Shown in pieces: positions 33,366 through 43,020 of a stretch of 64,000 nt of DNA (its first letter is position 1; each line of letters opens with the position of its first letter). This DNA is from Brachybacterium endophyticum. GTDB lineage: Bacteria > Actinomycetota > Actinomycetes > Actinomycetales > Dermabacteraceae. The position numbers were made by a program, and so were the translations under genes. The notes beneath the pieces were generated by a model that was not told the DNA's origin, made no database searches, and worked only from the letters and a program-made list of their open reading frames with translations. Where the stretch lies: assembly GCF_003130585.1 (NCBI RefSeq), contig NZ_QFKX01000005.1, forward strand, positions 186,001 through 250,000, written 5' to 3'.

Positions 33366-36300
33366 ATGGCTGAGGACATCAGCACCCCCGGATCGTCGAC
33401 GTCGTCGGAGAGCACCAGCAGCGGGAGGGCGAAGCGTCCGCGTCGGCGCGCCGGCTCCCCGGCGGGCGCCCCCCAGCACACCGACACCCCGAACGCCACC
33501 GCTGCGGCACAGGCGCACACCACGGTCGCCGGGCAGCAGACCACCACGGACGCGCCCGTCGAGACTCCCGCGCCGGCCGCGGCGCCCACGCGCCGTCGTC
33601 GCCGCGCCGCCGGGGCCCCGGCAGGCCCTCCGAGCGCACCGGTCGAGCCCGCCGCGGAGCAGAGCGCTCCCGCGGATCAGGCTCCCGAGTCCGTCCCCGA
33701 GTCCGAGCCCGTCGCTCCCGAGGCCGCACCGGCTGCAGCCGCTCAGGAGGAGCAGACCGAGGACGCCGCCGGCACCGCCGTCGAGCCGTCCACCGGCGCA
33801 TCCGAGGACGAGGGCGAGGAGCAGGAGAGCTCGGAGACGGAGGAGCCCGAGGAAGCAGGCATCGCCGCGGACCTCCAGGCCCTCGCGGACCGTCGGGCCG
33901 ACGCTCCCGTGCAGGCTCCCGAGCGCACCGGCCGCGAGCAGTCGCAGATCGACTTCGCCTCTCTGATCTTCCAGGCCCCCACCTCGGAGTCCCGCACGTC
34001 GGTCCCCGAGCAGAAGGGCTCCGAGGAGGAGCACGAGGGAGGCAGCTCCGAGCTGTCCTTCGGCACCGCAGCCAAGGGCACCCGCCGGCGTCGGGCGACC
34101 CGCCCGCAGGCCGAGGCGAACGCCCCCGAGGAGTCGGCCAGCAGGGCGACCACCGCGCCCGAGGGCACCGACGACGGTTCCGAGGAGGACACCTCCGCGG
34201 AGGACCAGCAGCAGGACACCCAGGACCGCGATGAGGACGGCAAGTCCTCCTCCTCGCGCCGTCGCCGTCGCCGCGGAGGCCGTGGACGCCGTGGTCGTGG
34301 CCGCGGCGAGGATTCCCAGGACGCCACCGAGGACTCCCAGGACGGCACCGAGGACGAGGACTCGGAGTCGTCGGGCGAGAAGCGCCGGTCCCGCAAGGAC
34401 TCCGAGGAGAAGGCCGAGAAGCAGGACGACGCGGCGGACAAGAACGAGCAGGACAAGGACGAGCAGGGCTCCGAGGAGTCCGGCGCGGGCAGTTCGAGCT
34501 CGCGTCGCCGTCGCCGTCGCCGCCGCTCCTCCTCGTCGTCGTCGTCCTCGGACAACGGTCCTTCGCCCGATGATCCGCCCAACACGGTGGTCAAGGTGCG
34601 CGAGGCCCGCGACGAGGTGAAGGCCGTCAAGGGCTCCACCCGTCTGGAGGCCAAGAAGCAGCGGCGCCGGGAGGGCCGCGATGCCGGACGCCGCCGCAGC
34701 GTGATCACCGAGGCCGAGTTCCTCGCCCGCCGCGAGTCGGTCAAGCGCTCCATGGTGGTGCGCGAGCGCAAGGGCAGCATCCAGATCGCCGTCCTCGAGG
34801 ACGACGTCCTGGTCGAGCACTACGTCGCCCAGAAGTCGCACACCTCGATGGTCGGCAACGTCTACCTCGGCAAGGTCCAGAACGTGCTGCCCTCGATGGA
34901 GGCCGCGTTCGTCGACATCGGCAAGGGCCGCAATGCCGTGCTGTACGCCGGCGAGGTCAACTGGGACGCGGTCGGGCTCGAGGGCCAGCCGCGCCGCATC
35001 GAGCTCGCGCTCTCGAGCGGGGACCCGGTGCTCGTGCAGGTCACGAAGGATCCCATCGGCCACAAGGGTGCGCGTCTGACCAGCCAGATCTCCCTTCCCG
35101 GTCGCTACGTCGTGTTCGTGCCGGGTGGTTCGATGACGGGCATCTCGCGCAAGCTGCCCGACGCCGAGCGCTCACGGCTGAAGAAGATCATGAAGCAGGT
35201 GATCCCCGAGGACGCCGGCGTGATCGTGCGGACGGCCGCCGAGGGTGCGAGCGAGGAGGAGCTCACCCGCGACGTCGAGCGCCTGCGCAAGCAGTGGGAC
35301 AAGATCCGGAAGGCGCAGAAGTCGAAGTCGGCGCCCGCCTCGCTCTCCGTCGAGCCCGACCTCGCCATCAAGGTGGTCCGCGACGTCTTCAACGAGGACT
35401 TCACCTCGCTGGTCGTCGAGGGCGACCATGCGCACAAGGAGATCCACGAGTACGTCTCCGACGTGGCCCCGGACCTGCTCGAGCGACTCACCCAGCACGT
35501 GGGCGAGAAGGACGTCTTCGCCAAGCACCGCGTCGACGAGCAGCTGCTGAAGGCGATGGACCGCAAGGTCTTCCTGCCCTCCGGCGGATCGCTCGTGATC
35601 GACCGGACCGAGGCCATGACCGTGGTCGACGTCAACACCGGCAAGTTCACCGGCGCCGGTGGCAGCCTCGAGGAGACGGTCACCAAGAACAACCTCGAGG
35701 CGGCCGAGGAGATCGTCCGCCAGCTGCGTCTGCGGGACATCGGCGGGATCATCGTCGTTGACTTCATCGACATGGTGCTCGAGTCCAACCGCGACCTGGT
35801 GCTGCGTCGTCTCGTGGAGTGCCTGGGCCGCGATCGCACCAAGCACCAGGTCGCCGAGGTCACCTCGCTCGGCCTCGTGCAGATGACCCGCAAGCGGGTG
35901 GGAGCGGGCCTGGTCGAGACCTTCTCGACCACCTGCGAGCACTGCGCGGGCCGCGGCATGATCGTCGACCTCGACGGGGTGAGCCATCAGCACCAGGCCC
36001 CCAAGGAGGACGAGGGCGGAGGCAAGGGCTCGCGTCGCCGCAAGGGCAAGTCCAAGGGCGGCAACGGCGGCGGGTCCTCGAACGCGCAGAGCTCCGCGGA
36101 CGAGTCGGAGGAGGCCGCGGGCGAGCGCTCGGGCGACGTCCACCGTCTGGAGTCCGACAGCGAATCACGGGCCCTCGCCCGCGCCACGATCGCCTCGATC
36201 GCCGCGGCCACCGGCTCCAAGGAGCACCCGGAGGTCGTCGTCGACGGGGAGGTCGTCTCCGTCCAGGGCGAGACGTCCGAGGAGCAGTCGGGCGCGACGG

Positions 36301-36425
36301 CGTTTGAGGAGCCCGGCGCCACCGCGTCCGAGGCGCCCACCGCGGAGGACCAGGCGGACACGCCGGAGCGGGCGACCGAGGTCACTCCCGCGGACCAGGG
36401 CGCGGAGCGCTCCGGCGACGCGTGA
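33366..36425 (+). CDS. rne: Ribonuclease E/G with long disordered N-terminus
   Basis: A 1019-residue RNase E/G. Residues 1 to about 440 are disordered: Ala/Pro/Glu-rich, with basic blocks such as SRRRRRRGG and acidic blocks of Glu/Asp/Ser. An S1 domain begins near 468, the catalytic aspartates sit in DVNTGKF near 755 and DFIDM near 800, and the zinc-link is CEHC near 857. The C-terminal 150 residues are again low complexity. Actinobacterial RNase E carries its partner-binding arms on both sides of the core. The ATG at 33366 is preceded by GAGGAG; an ATG at 33351 lies in that site. Confidence 0.96.
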   Translation: MAEDISTPGSSTSSESTSSGRAKRPRRRAGSPAGAPQHTDTPNATAAAQAHTTVAGQQTTTDAPVETPAPAAAPTRRRRRAAGAPAGPPSAPVEPAAEQSAPADQAPESVPESEPVAPEAAPAAAAQEEQTEDAAGTAVEPSTGASEDEGEEQESSETEEPEEAGIAADLQALADRRADAPVQAPERTGREQSQIDFASLIFQAPTSESRTSVPEQKGSEEEHEGGSSELSFGTAAKGTRRRRATRPQAEANAPEESASRATTAPEGTDDGSEEDTSAEDQQQDTQDRDEDGKSSSSRRRRRRGGRGRRGRGRGEDSQDATEDSQDGTEDEDSESSGEKRRSRKDSEEKAEKQDDAADKNEQDKDEQGSEESGAGSSSSRRRRRRRRSSSSSSSSDNGPSPDDPPNTVVKVREARDEVKAVKGSTRLEAKKQRRREGRDAGRRRSVITEAEFLARRESVKRSMVVRERKGSIQIAVLEDDVLVEHYVAQKSHTSMVGNVYLGKVQNVLPSMEAAFVDIGKGRNAVLYAGEVNWDAVGLEGQPRRIELALSSGDPVLVQVTKDPIGHKGARLTSQISLPGRYVVFVPGGSMTGISRKLPDAERSRLKKIMKQVIPEDAGVIVRTAAEGASEEELTRDVERLRKQWDKIRKAQKSKSAPASLSVEPDLAIKVVRDVFNEDFTSLVVEGDHAHKEIHEYVSDVAPDLLERLTQHVGEKDVFAKHRVDEQLLKAMDRKVFLPSGGSLVIDRTEAMTVVDVNTGKFTGAGGSLEETVTKNNLEAAEEIVRQLRLRDIGGIIVVDFIDMVLESNRDLVLRRLVECLGRDRTKHQVAEVTSLGLVQMTRKRVGAGLVETFSTTCEHCAGRGMIVDLDGVSHQHQAPKEDEGGGKGSRRRKGKSKGGNGGGSSNAQSSADESEEAAGERSGDVHRLESDSESRALARATIASIAAATGSKEHPEVVVDGEVVSVQGETSEEQSGATAFEEPGATASEAPTAEDQADTPERATEVTPADQGAERSGDA

Positions 36426-36458
36426 TGCGTTCCACAGCTGTACAGCAGTGAAAACGCA

Positions 36459-36493
36459 GGTCGGACCGGTCATGTGCCTTGACCGGTCCGACC
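36459..36493 (+). terminator. rne terminator hairpin sharing bases with the rplU -35 box
   Basis: Arms GGTCGGACCGGTCA (36459-36472) and TGACCGGTCCGACC (36480-36493) give a perfect 14-bp stem with a 7-nt loop, 34 bp after the rne stop, preceded by a short A-run. There is no U-tract. The right arm contains most of the TTGACC -35 box of the next promoter. Confidence 0.75.
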
Positions 36494-36507
36494 GCGCCTC
36501 GTAGGCT
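36479..36507 (+). promoter_or_regulatory. rplU-rpmA promoter
   Basis: TTGACC (36479-36484), a 17-bp spacer and TAGGCT (36502-36507): the clearest vegetative promoter in the window. Transcription should begin near 36514, giving a leader of about 170 nt before the rplU GTG. Confidence 0.75.
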
Positions 36508-36607
36508 GTCCCTCGGCGCAGAACGCGTCGATCGTCGTTCCCGGCCGCAGGGTCGGCGGAGCTGCGACCTTCCCGGTCGCGCACCCGACCCGGTCGTCAC
36601 CCGCCCA

Positions 36608-36638
36608 GCACTCCGCCCCAGGAGTGCGCGAGGCGGAG
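36608..36638 (+). promoter_or_regulatory. rplU leader with two mutually exclusive stems
   Basis: GCACTCC (36608-36614) can pair with GGAGTGC (36621-36627), while CTCCGCC (36611-36617) can pair with GGCGGAG (36632-36638). The two stems share bases and cannot form together. They lie about 50-75 nt before the rplU start and may be a ribosomal-protein autoregulatory leader. Confidence 0.4.
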
Positions 36639-36683
36639 CGGTGGGAGGCGACGACCCAGTACGAACCAAGATGGAGCAGTGAC

Positions 36684-36992
36684 GTGGTGTACGCAATCGT
36701 CCGCGCAGGCGGTCGTCAGGAGAAGGTGTCGGTCGGCGACACCATCGTGATCAACCGCGTCACCGGCGAGGCGGGCCAGAGCGTCGACTTCACCCCCGTC
36801 CTGCTGGTGGACGGCGACACGGTGACCTCGACCAAGGACGACCTCGCGAAGGTCACCGTCTCGGCGGAGAAGGTCGAGGACCTCCGCGGTCCGAAGATCC
36901 GCATCCTCAAGTACAAGAACAAGACGGGCTACAAGAAGCGTCAGGGCCACCGCCAGGAGCTCACCCGTCTGAAGATCACGGGCATCGCCTGA
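36684..36992 (+). CDS. rplU: Large ribosomal subunit protein bL21
   Basis: A 102-residue bL21: [18 protein letters not shown] at the start and the [15 protein letters not shown] signature near the end. The start is GTG at 36684 (a second GTG follows at 36687), with GGAGC 7 bp upstream. It is co-transcribed with rpmA 38 bp downstream and binds 23S rRNA in the 50S subunit. Confidence 0.97.
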   Translation: MVYAIVRAGGRQEKVSVGDTIVINRVTGEAGQSVDFTPVLLVDGDTVTSTKDDLAKVTVSAEKVEDLRGPKIRILKYKNKTGYKKRQGHRQELTRLKITGIA

Positions 36993-37030
36993 GCGTCGCC
37001 CCTCAAGGCTGAACGAGAGAAGGTTCTTCC

Positions 37031-37285
37031 ATGGCACACAAGAAGGGCGCAAGCTCCTCGAAGAACGGTCGTGACTCCAACGCGCAGCGTCTGGGCGTCA
37101 AGCGCTTCGGCGGCCAGCAGGTCGGCGCGGGCGAGATCATCATCCGCCAGCGCGGCACCCACATCCACCCCGGTGCCGGCGTCGGCCGCGGCAACGACGA
37201 CACGCTGTTCGCCCTCACCGAGGGCACCGTCGAGTTCGGCCGCAAGCGCGACCGCAACGTCGTCAACGTGATCGCCGGCGCCTGA
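37031..37285 (+). CDS. rpmA: Large ribosomal subunit protein bL27
   Basis: An 84-residue bL27 with [20 protein letters not shown] at the N-terminus, which reaches the peptidyl-transferase centre, and the [20 protein letters not shown] signature. GAGAAGG lies 8 bp upstream. There is no N-terminal cleavable extension. A strong terminator follows. Confidence 0.97.
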   Translation: MAHKKGASSSKNGRDSNAQRLGVKRFGGQQVGAGEIIIRQRGTHIHPGAGVGRGNDDTLFALTEGTVEFGRKRDRNVVNVIAGA

Positions 37286-37316
37286 GTCCCTCAGGCTGCC
37301 AGGCAGCACACCTCAT

Positions 37317-37346
37317 GAAGGGGCGGAGCACCAGCTCCGCCCCTTC
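37317..37346 (+). terminator. Terminator after rpmA
   Basis: Arms GAAGGGGCGGAGC and GCTCCGCCCCTTC form a perfect 13-bp stem with loop ACCA. It separates rplU-rpmA from obgE; no U-tract. Confidence 0.8.
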
Positions 37347-37406
37347 GTGCATCCCGCGGGCCTCCACGCCCGCGGGCCCGACCCCACCGAGCAGGAGACC
37401 CTTCCC

Positions 37407-38939
37407 ATGGCCACCTTCGTCGATCGCGTCGTCCTGCACGTCACCGGCGGTGACGGCGGGAACGGCGCCGCCTCCATCCGCCGCGAGAAGTTCAAGCCGC
37501 TGGCCGGGCCCGATGGTGCCAACGGAGGCCGAGGAGGAGACGTCGTCCTCGAGGTCGATCCCTCCACGACGACCCTGCTGAGCTACCACCACAAGCCCCA
37601 CCAGCGCGCGCTCTCCGGGGACTTCGGCAAGGGCGACCTGCGCCACGGCGCCAACGGCGAGGACCTGGTGCTGTCCGTCCCGGACGGCACGGTGGTCGCC
37701 GACAAGAGCGGCGCCGTGCTGGCGGACATGATCGGCGCGGGGACCCGCTTCGTCGCCGCGCGCGGCGGCCAGGGCGGACTGGGCAACGCCGCGCTCGCCT
37801 CCCCAAAGCGCAAGGCGCCCGGCTTCGCCCTGCTGGGGGAGCCGGGGGAGGAGCGCAGCCTCGTCCTCGAGCTCAAGAGCGTCGCCGACGTCGCCCTCGT
37901 GGGGTACCCCAGCGCGGGAAAGAGCTCCCTGATCGCGGCGATGAGCGCTGCCCGCCCGAAGATCGCCGACTACCCCTTCACCACCCTGGTTCCCAACCTC
38001 GGCGTGGTCCAGGCCGGCGAGCACCGTTTCACCATGGCCGACGTCCCTGGACTGATCCCCGGTGCGAGCAGCGGGAAGGGTCTGGGACTGGACTTCCTGC
38101 GCCACATCGAGCGCTGCCACGTCATCGTGCACGTCCTGGACGCGGCCGCGCTGGAGTCCGACCGTGACCCGGTCGGCGACCTGGAGACGATCGAGAGCGA
38201 GCTCACCGCCTACGCGCAGCGCCTCGACGAGGAGACCGCCGAGCGCACACCGCTGATGGAGCGCCCGACGGTCGTGGTGCTCAACAAGACCGATCTGCCC
38301 GACGGCTCGGACATGGCAGACCTCGTGCGGGAGAAGCTCGCCGAGCGCGGCGTGCCCGTCTTCGAGGTCAGCGCCATCTCCCACAAGGGTCTGCGCGAGC
38401 TCGGCTTCGCCCTCGGCGAACTCGTCGAGACGGCACGCGAGGAGCTGCCCGCCCTCGAGCCGGCACCGATCGTGATCACGCCGCGCTCCCGTGACGACAA
38501 GGGCTTCGCCGTCGTCACCGAGCAGTACGACGGCGCGAACGCGTTCCGCGTGATCGGCGACAAGCCCCAGCGCTGGGTGCGCCAGACCGACTTCAGCAAC
38601 GACGAGGCCGTGGGCTTCCTCGCCGACCGGCTCGCCCGGCTGGGCGTCGAGGAGGAGCTGTACCGTGCGGGAGCCGTGGCCGGCAGCACGGTGCTGATCG
38701 GTCCTGGACAGGACGCCGTGGTCTTCGACTGGGAGCCCACAATGGTGGGAGGCGCCGAGCTGCTCGGCCGCCGCGGCACCGATCGCCGCCTCGAGGACCA
38801 TCACCGTCCGACCCGTGAGGAGAAGCGGGAGGATCAGCGTGAGCGCGTCGCATCCCGCATGCAGCGGATCGAGGCGATGGAGGAGGAGCGCCGCGCCGGG
38901 CACTGGGCCGACCCGACGATCGACGACCAGGAGGACTGA
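37407..38939 (+). CDS. obgE: GTPase ObgE/CgtA
   Basis: A 510-residue Obg GTPase of 50S assembly and stress control. The glycine-rich Obg fold comes first ([16 protein letters not shown]), then the GTPase domain with G1 GYPSAGKSS near 165, G3 DVPGLI and G4 NKTD, then the OCT domain ([27 protein letters not shown]) and a charged tail of about 60 residues typical of actinobacteria. AGGAGA lies before the ATG. The proB gene starts 2 bp after its stop. Confidence 0.96.
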   Translation: MATFVDRVVLHVTGGDGGNGAASIRREKFKPLAGPDGANGGRGGDVVLEVDPSTTTLLSYHHKPHQRALSGDFGKGDLRHGANGEDLVLSVPDGTVVADKSGAVLADMIGAGTRFVAARGGQGGLGNAALASPKRKAPGFALLGEPGEERSLVLELKSVADVALVGYPSAGKSSLIAAMSAARPKIADYPFTTLVPNLGVVQAGEHRFTMADVPGLIPGASSGKGLGLDFLRHIERCHVIVHVLDAAALESDRDPVGDLETIESELTAYAQRLDEETAERTPLMERPTVVVLNKTDLPDGSDMADLVREKLAERGVPVFEVSAISHKGLRELGFALGELVETAREELPALEPAPIVITPRSRDDKGFAVVTEQYDGANAFRVIGDKPQRWVRQTDFSNDEAVGFLADRLARLGVEEELYRAGAVAGSTVLIGPGQDAVVFDWEPTMVGGAELLGRRGTDRRLEDHHRPTREEKREDQRERVASRMQRIEAMEEERRAGHWADPTIDDQED

Positions 38940-38941
38940 GC

Positions 38942-40153
38942 ATGCCCACGACCATCGACGAACCGCACCAGCCCGCGCGCCTGCAGGCCCGCACCGACAT
39001 CCCCGGGCCTCGTCGAGCCGTGGTCAAGATCGGCTCCTCGAGCCTCACCCGCGAGGACGGTCATCTCGACGAGACCGGCCTGCGGATCATCGCCGACCAG
39101 ATCGCCCACCTCCTGGAGGACGGCTGGGACGTCGTGGTGATCTCCTCCGGCGCGATCGCCGCGTCTCTGCGTCCCCTCGAGCTCGATGCCCGCCCGAAGG
39201 ACGTCCCCTCCCAGCAGGCGGCCGCGAGCGTCGGTCAGGCACTCCTGGCCACGGCGTGGTCCGCCGCCTTCGGGGCGCACGGCCGGATCACCGGGCAGGT
39301 GCTGCTCACCGAAGCAGACGTCATCCGCCGCGAGACCTACGGCAGCGTGCGCACGGCCCTCGAGGCGATGCTCGAGCTCGGCGTGATCCCGATCGTCAAC
39401 GAGAACGACACCACCGCGACCCACGAGATCCGCTTCGGCGACAACGACCGTCTCGCCGCCCTCACCTCCCAGCTGCTGGGGGCGGACCTGCTGGTGCTGC
39501 TCACCGACGTCGACGGCCTCTACACCAAGAATCCGGCGGAGCCCGATGCGGAGCGCCTCAGCGTCGTCGAGGACTTCGCGGCGCTGACCGGCGTGAACGT
39601 CGGATCGGTGGGGTCGTCGGTGGGCACCGGTGGCATGGTCACCAAGCTCGACGCCGCCCACCACGCCGCCAGCACCGGCACCGCGACCCTGCTGACCGCC
39701 GCCGAGAACTTCGGGCGCGGGGTCGCAGGGGAGGACGTCGGAACCTTCTTCCCCGCCCAGCAGGGTCGCCGGCGTTCCCGCCTGGTGTGGCTGCGCTACG
39801 CGACCCGTGGTGCCGGAACGCTGGTCGTGGACCAGGGGGCGGCCGATGCGCTGCGCTCCCGCCGCCGCTCCCTGCTCGCCGTCGGCATCGCCGAGGTGGA
39901 CGGAGCGTTCCCCGCCGGGGTGCCGGTGGACGTCGCCGCCCCGGACGGCGAGGTGATCGCCCGAGGCCTGGTCACCTACAGCAGCGAGGACCTGCGCGCG
40001 ATGGCGGGACTGACCACGAAGGAGCTGCGCGCACGCATGGGCGAGCGCTACGGCCGCTCGGTCGTCCACCGGGACGACATGGTGCTGATGACCTCGCCGG
40101 TCGCCGAGGCGACCGGCGGGGGCGGGGCCTCCTCGAAGAAGGAGCGGAAGTAG
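38942..40153 (+). CDS. proB: Glutamate 5-kinase
   Basis: A 403-residue gamma-glutamyl kinase, the first enzyme of proline synthesis. The kinase domain shows VVKIGSSSLT, VISSGAIAA, NENDTT and GTGGMVTKLDAA; the C-terminal PUA domain covers roughly 295-375. The start lies right after obgE, so translation is probably coupled. proA, the next pathway gene, is 1.1 kb away beyond rbsK on the opposite strand. Confidence 0.96.
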   Translation: MPTTIDEPHQPARLQARTDIPGPRRAVVKIGSSSLTREDGHLDETGLRIIADQIAHLLEDGWDVVVISSGAIAASLRPLELDARPKDVPSQQAAASVGQALLATAWSAAFGAHGRITGQVLLTEADVIRRETYGSVRTALEAMLELGVIPIVNENDTTATHEIRFGDNDRLAALTSQLLGADLLVLLTDVDGLYTKNPAEPDAERLSVVEDFAALTGVNVGSVGSSVGTGGMVTKLDAAHHAASTGTATLLTAAENFGRGVAGEDVGTFFPAQQGRRRSRLVWLRYATRGAGTLVVDQGAADALRSRRRSLLAVGIAEVDGAFPAGVPVDVAAPDGEVIARGLVTYSSEDLRAMAGLTTKELRARMGERYGRSVVHRDDMVLMTSPVAEATGGGGASSKKERK

Positions 40154-40156
40154 AGG

Positions 40157-40176
40157 CCGGGTCCCGCGGGGCCCGG
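40157..40176. terminator. Hairpin between convergent proB and rbsK
   Basis: CCGGGTCC (40157-40164) pairs with GGGCCCGG (40169-40176) with one G-T pair. It fills most of the 30-bp gap and could stop transcription in both directions. Confidence 0.5.
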
Positions 40177-40183
40177 GAGGTTC

Positions 40184-41170
40184 TCAACCGTTCCCGGGCA
40201 GGCCCTCGCCCTCGCGCGGGTAGCTGGACTGGGCGCCGTCCCGGGTGACCGAGGCCGCCGCGACACGGGTCGCGAAGCGCGCCGCGTCGACGAGGGCGGC
40301 GTCCTCGGACAGACGCACCGCGAGGGCCCCGACGAACGCGTCGCCCGCGCCGGTCGTGTCCACCGCGTCCACGCTCAGCCCGGGCGCCTCCTGCAGGTCC
40401 CAGCCATCCGCCGTCGGCGTGCCGACGAGCGCGCCGGCGGCGCCGAGGGTGAGGACGAGCGTGCGGATCCCCGCCTCGTGCAGCGCCCGGGCGAGGTCGG
40501 CGGGGGAGAGGCCGTCGACGCTGCCGGGCCCCGCGGTGAGCTGGGCGAGCACGAGCGCTGCCTCGTGCTCGTTGACCACGAGCGGGTCCGCCGAGCACAG
40601 CACCTCCGCATCGAGCTCCAGCACCGGGGCCGGGTTCAGGATCACCCGGCCCGTGGCCAGGCGCGCGGCGGCCTCGATGCCCTCCCGGGGGATCTCGCCC
40701 TGGAGCACCACCACTCGCGCGGAGGCGATGACCTCGGAGCATGCGCCCACGGCGTCCGCGTCCATCGCGCCGTTCGCGCCCGGGACCACGACGATCGTGT
40801 TCTCGCCGTCCTCGGAGACCGTCACCACCGCGAGCCCCGTCGGCCCGTCGACCCGGCGCACCGCCGTGAGGTCGGCGCCGCTGCCCTCGAGCACGGAGAG
40901 GGCATCGGAGGCCATGGCGTCGGTGCCCACGGCACCGACCATCGCCACCCGGCCTCCCATCAGAGCGGCCGCGGCCGCCTGGTTCGCACCCTTCCCTCCC
41001 GGGCGCACCTGGCCGCCGGTGCCGTGCAGGGTCTCGCCCGGGCGGGGATGACGAGAGACCCGGGTGCTGAGGTCGGCGTTGATGGAGCCGACCACGACGA
41101 TAGGGGCGGAGGCCCCGGACTCCGAGGGGAGATCGGTCGGACCGGCAGCAGGGCGGACGGAGTCGTTCAT
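40184..41170 (-). CDS. rbsK: Ribokinase (PfkB family)
   Basis: A 328-residue sugar kinase. VVGSINADLSTRV and GGKGANQAAAAALMGG are the ribokinase N-terminal motifs, and DTTGAGDAFVGALAVRLS holds the catalytic Asp and anion hole. It phosphorylates ribose or a similar sugar. About 22 extra N-terminal residues precede the fold. A GACAAT box 6 bp before the ATG may give a leaderless start. It separates proB from proA and has no sugar transporter nearby. Confidence 0.92.
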   Translation of the reverse strand: MNDSVRPAAGPTDLPSESGASAPIVVVGSINADLSTRVSRHPRPGETLHGTGGQVRPGGKGANQAAAAALMGGRVAMVGAVGTDAMASDALSVLEGSGADLTAVRRVDGPTGLAVVTVSEDGENTIVVVPGANGAMDADAVGACSEVIASARVVVLQGEIPREGIEAAARLATGRVILNPAPVLELDAEVLCSADPLVVNEHEAALVLAQLTAGPGSVDGLSPADLARALHEAGIRTLVLTLGAAGALVGTPTADGWDLQEAPGLSVDAVDTTGAGDAFVGALAVRLSEDAALVDAARFATRVAAASVTRDGAQSSYPREGEGLPGNG

Positions 41171-41245
41171 GCCCTGATTGTCCCGCACCGCCGAGGTCGA
41201 TATCGCCGTCGGCGGACGCCGCTGGGGTTCGCGGGGCGGTCCCTC

Positions 41246-41251
41246 TAGTCT
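41246..41251 (+). promoter_or_regulatory. -10 element, leaderless start of proA
   Basis: TAGTCT ends 6 bp before the ATG at 41258; the GGAG in between is too close to serve as a ribosome-binding site. Confidence 0.55.
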
Positions 41252-41257
41252 GGAGTT

Positions 41258-42679
41258 ATGGACGAGACGACGACATCGACGCCCATCACGAACACCGCGG
41301 CACCGGCCGGGGCCGCCCCCTCGGTCGCGCCCGCTGCCGCGAGCGGTGACAGCAGCGCGCAGGCCCCGAGCGCCGGCGATGCCTCGACGCCCTCCGTCGA
41401 GAGCGCCGTGCTGGAGGCCGCAGCACGCGCGAAGGACGCCCAGCCCGCTCTCGCCGCCCTCAGTCGCGAGCGCAAGGACACCATGCTGCGCGCGATGGCC
41501 GATGCCCTCGTGGCCCGCGACACCGAGATCATCGAGGCCAACGCTCGCGACATCGCCGAGGCCGACGCCACCGGGATCGAGGCCGGTCTGCGGGACCGCC
41601 TGCTGCTGGACTCCGACCGCGTGGCGGCGATCGCGCAGCAGTTGCGCGACGCGGCATCCCTTCCCGATCCCATCGGCGAGGTGGTGCGCGGCGGGCTGCT
41701 CGCCAACGGCCTCGAGCTGCGCGAGGTGCGAGTGCCCCTCGGCGTGATCGGCATGATCTACGAGGCGCGCCCCAACGTGACCGTGGACGCAGCGGGACTC
41801 TCGCTGAAGGCCGGCAGCGCCGTGGTGCTGCGCGGCGGCTCGGCCGCTCTGCACTCCAACACCGCACTGATCGCCGTGCTCCAGGACGTCCTGGAGGAGC
41901 AGGGACTGCCGCGGGACCTCGTGGTCGGCATCGACGAGCACGCGCGCGCAGGGGCCGACGTGCTGATGCGCGCCCGCGGCCTGGTGGACGTGCTGATCCC
42001 GCGCGGCGGAGCGGGCCTGATCCGTCGCGTCGTCGAGACGGCGAAGGTGCCGGTGATCGAGACCGGCACCGGCACCACGCACGTCTTCGTCGACGCCTCC
42101 GCCGACGTCGAGCAGGCCGCCGCCATCGTCGAGAACTCCAAGACCCAGCGGATCGGCGTGTGCAACGCGCTCGAGACGCTGCTGGTGCATCGCGATGCCG
42201 CCGAGCAGGCGCTGCCCGAGATCGCGAGCGCTCTGGCCCCGCACGGAGTCACCCTCCACGCCGACGAGACCGCGCAGGGCATCCTCTCCCGCGCCGAGGG
42301 CGCCGACTCGCGGCCCCATCCGGTCGTGGTCCCCGCGACGGAGGAGGACTGGGAGACCGAGTACCTCTCGCTGGACCTCGCCGTGCGCGTGGTCGAGGAC
42401 ATCGACGAGGCGATCGCCCACATCCGCCGCTACTCCTCGGGGCACACGGAGTCGATCCTGACCCGCGACCTCGCCTCCCAGCGCCTGTTCACCACGGCCG
42501 TGGACTCGGCGGTGGTGATGGTCAACGCGGCCACCCGCTTCTCCGACGGCGCCGAGTTCGGCTTCGGCGCCGAGATCGGGATCTCCACCCAGAAGCTGCA
42601 TGCCCGCGGGCCGATGGGTCTGCCCGAGATCACCTCCACCAAGTGGATCGTGATCGGCGAGGGCCATGTGCGCCCCTGA
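41258..42679 (+). CDS. proA: Glutamate-5-semialdehyde dehydrogenase
   Basis: A 473-residue gamma-glutamyl phosphate reductase, second step of proline synthesis. The catalytic Cys is in [10 protein letters not shown], and [19 protein letters not shown] and the C-terminal [14 protein letters not shown] block are typical. The first 45 residues are an Ala/Pro/Ser-rich extension not seen in most family members; if translation began later the protein would have standard length, but the leaderless promoter points to 41258. Confidence 0.95.
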   Translation: MDETTTSTPITNTAAPAGAAPSVAPAAASGDSSAQAPSAGDASTPSVESAVLEAAARAKDAQPALAALSRERKDTMLRAMADALVARDTEIIEANARDIAEADATGIEAGLRDRLLLDSDRVAAIAQQLRDAASLPDPIGEVVRGGLLANGLELREVRVPLGVIGMIYEARPNVTVDAAGLSLKAGSAVVLRGGSAALHSNTALIAVLQDVLEEQGLPRDLVVGIDEHARAGADVLMRARGLVDVLIPRGGAGLIRRVVETAKVPVIETGTGTTHVFVDASADVEQAAAIVENSKTQRIGVCNALETLLVHRDAAEQALPEIASALAPHGVTLHADETAQGILSRAEGADSRPHPVVVPATEEDWETEYLSLDLAVRVVEDIDEAIAHIRRYSSGHTESILTRDLASQRLFTTAVDSAVVMVNAATRFSDGAEFGFGAEIGISTQKLHARGPMGLPEITSTKWIVIGEGHVRP

Positions 42680-42795
42680 TCGCTCGGGCGGGGGCCGCCC
42701 CTGAGAATCCGCGCACGACGCGGACGGCCGACGGGGCCGAGCCCGCGCAGGCTATGGGATGATGGGCGCGTTCACGTTCATCGAAAGGTGCACTC

Positions 42796-43017
42796 ATGCT
42801 CGACCACGTCATGATCCTCGCCGAGGGTGCTTCTCACGCGGAGGAGGGCGGCGTCCCGCCGATCCTCGTCGGCGGAGCCATGTTCATCGGCCTGCTAATC
42901 CTCCTGGGCATCACCTACCTGTTCAGCGGCCAGAACCAGCGCCCCGCGAGGGGGCACGGCAGCTCGCATGAGCGCGAGGGCCAGGGGTCGACGTCCTCGG
43001 ACTCCACCCGGCACTGA
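42796..43017 (+). CDS. Small single-pass membrane protein
   Basis: A 73-residue protein with a polar N-terminus containing His and Glu (MLDHVMILAEGASHAEEGG), one hydrophobic helix (about 22-43) and a basic, Ser-rich tail. AAAGGTG lies 6 bp before the ATG. It is the first gene of the nadD-rsfS-phosphatase group; nadD starts 3 bp after its stop. I do not recognise a family with a known function. Confidence 0.7.
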   Translation: MLDHVMILAEGASHAEEGGVPPILVGGAMFIGLLILLGITYLFSGQNQRPARGHGSSHEREGQGSTSSDSTRH

Positions 43018-43020
43018 CGG

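Noticed and set aside
41178-41747. Second plus-strand reading frame at the start of proA
   Set aside because: Arg/Pro-rich translation in another frame of proA; no conserved features.
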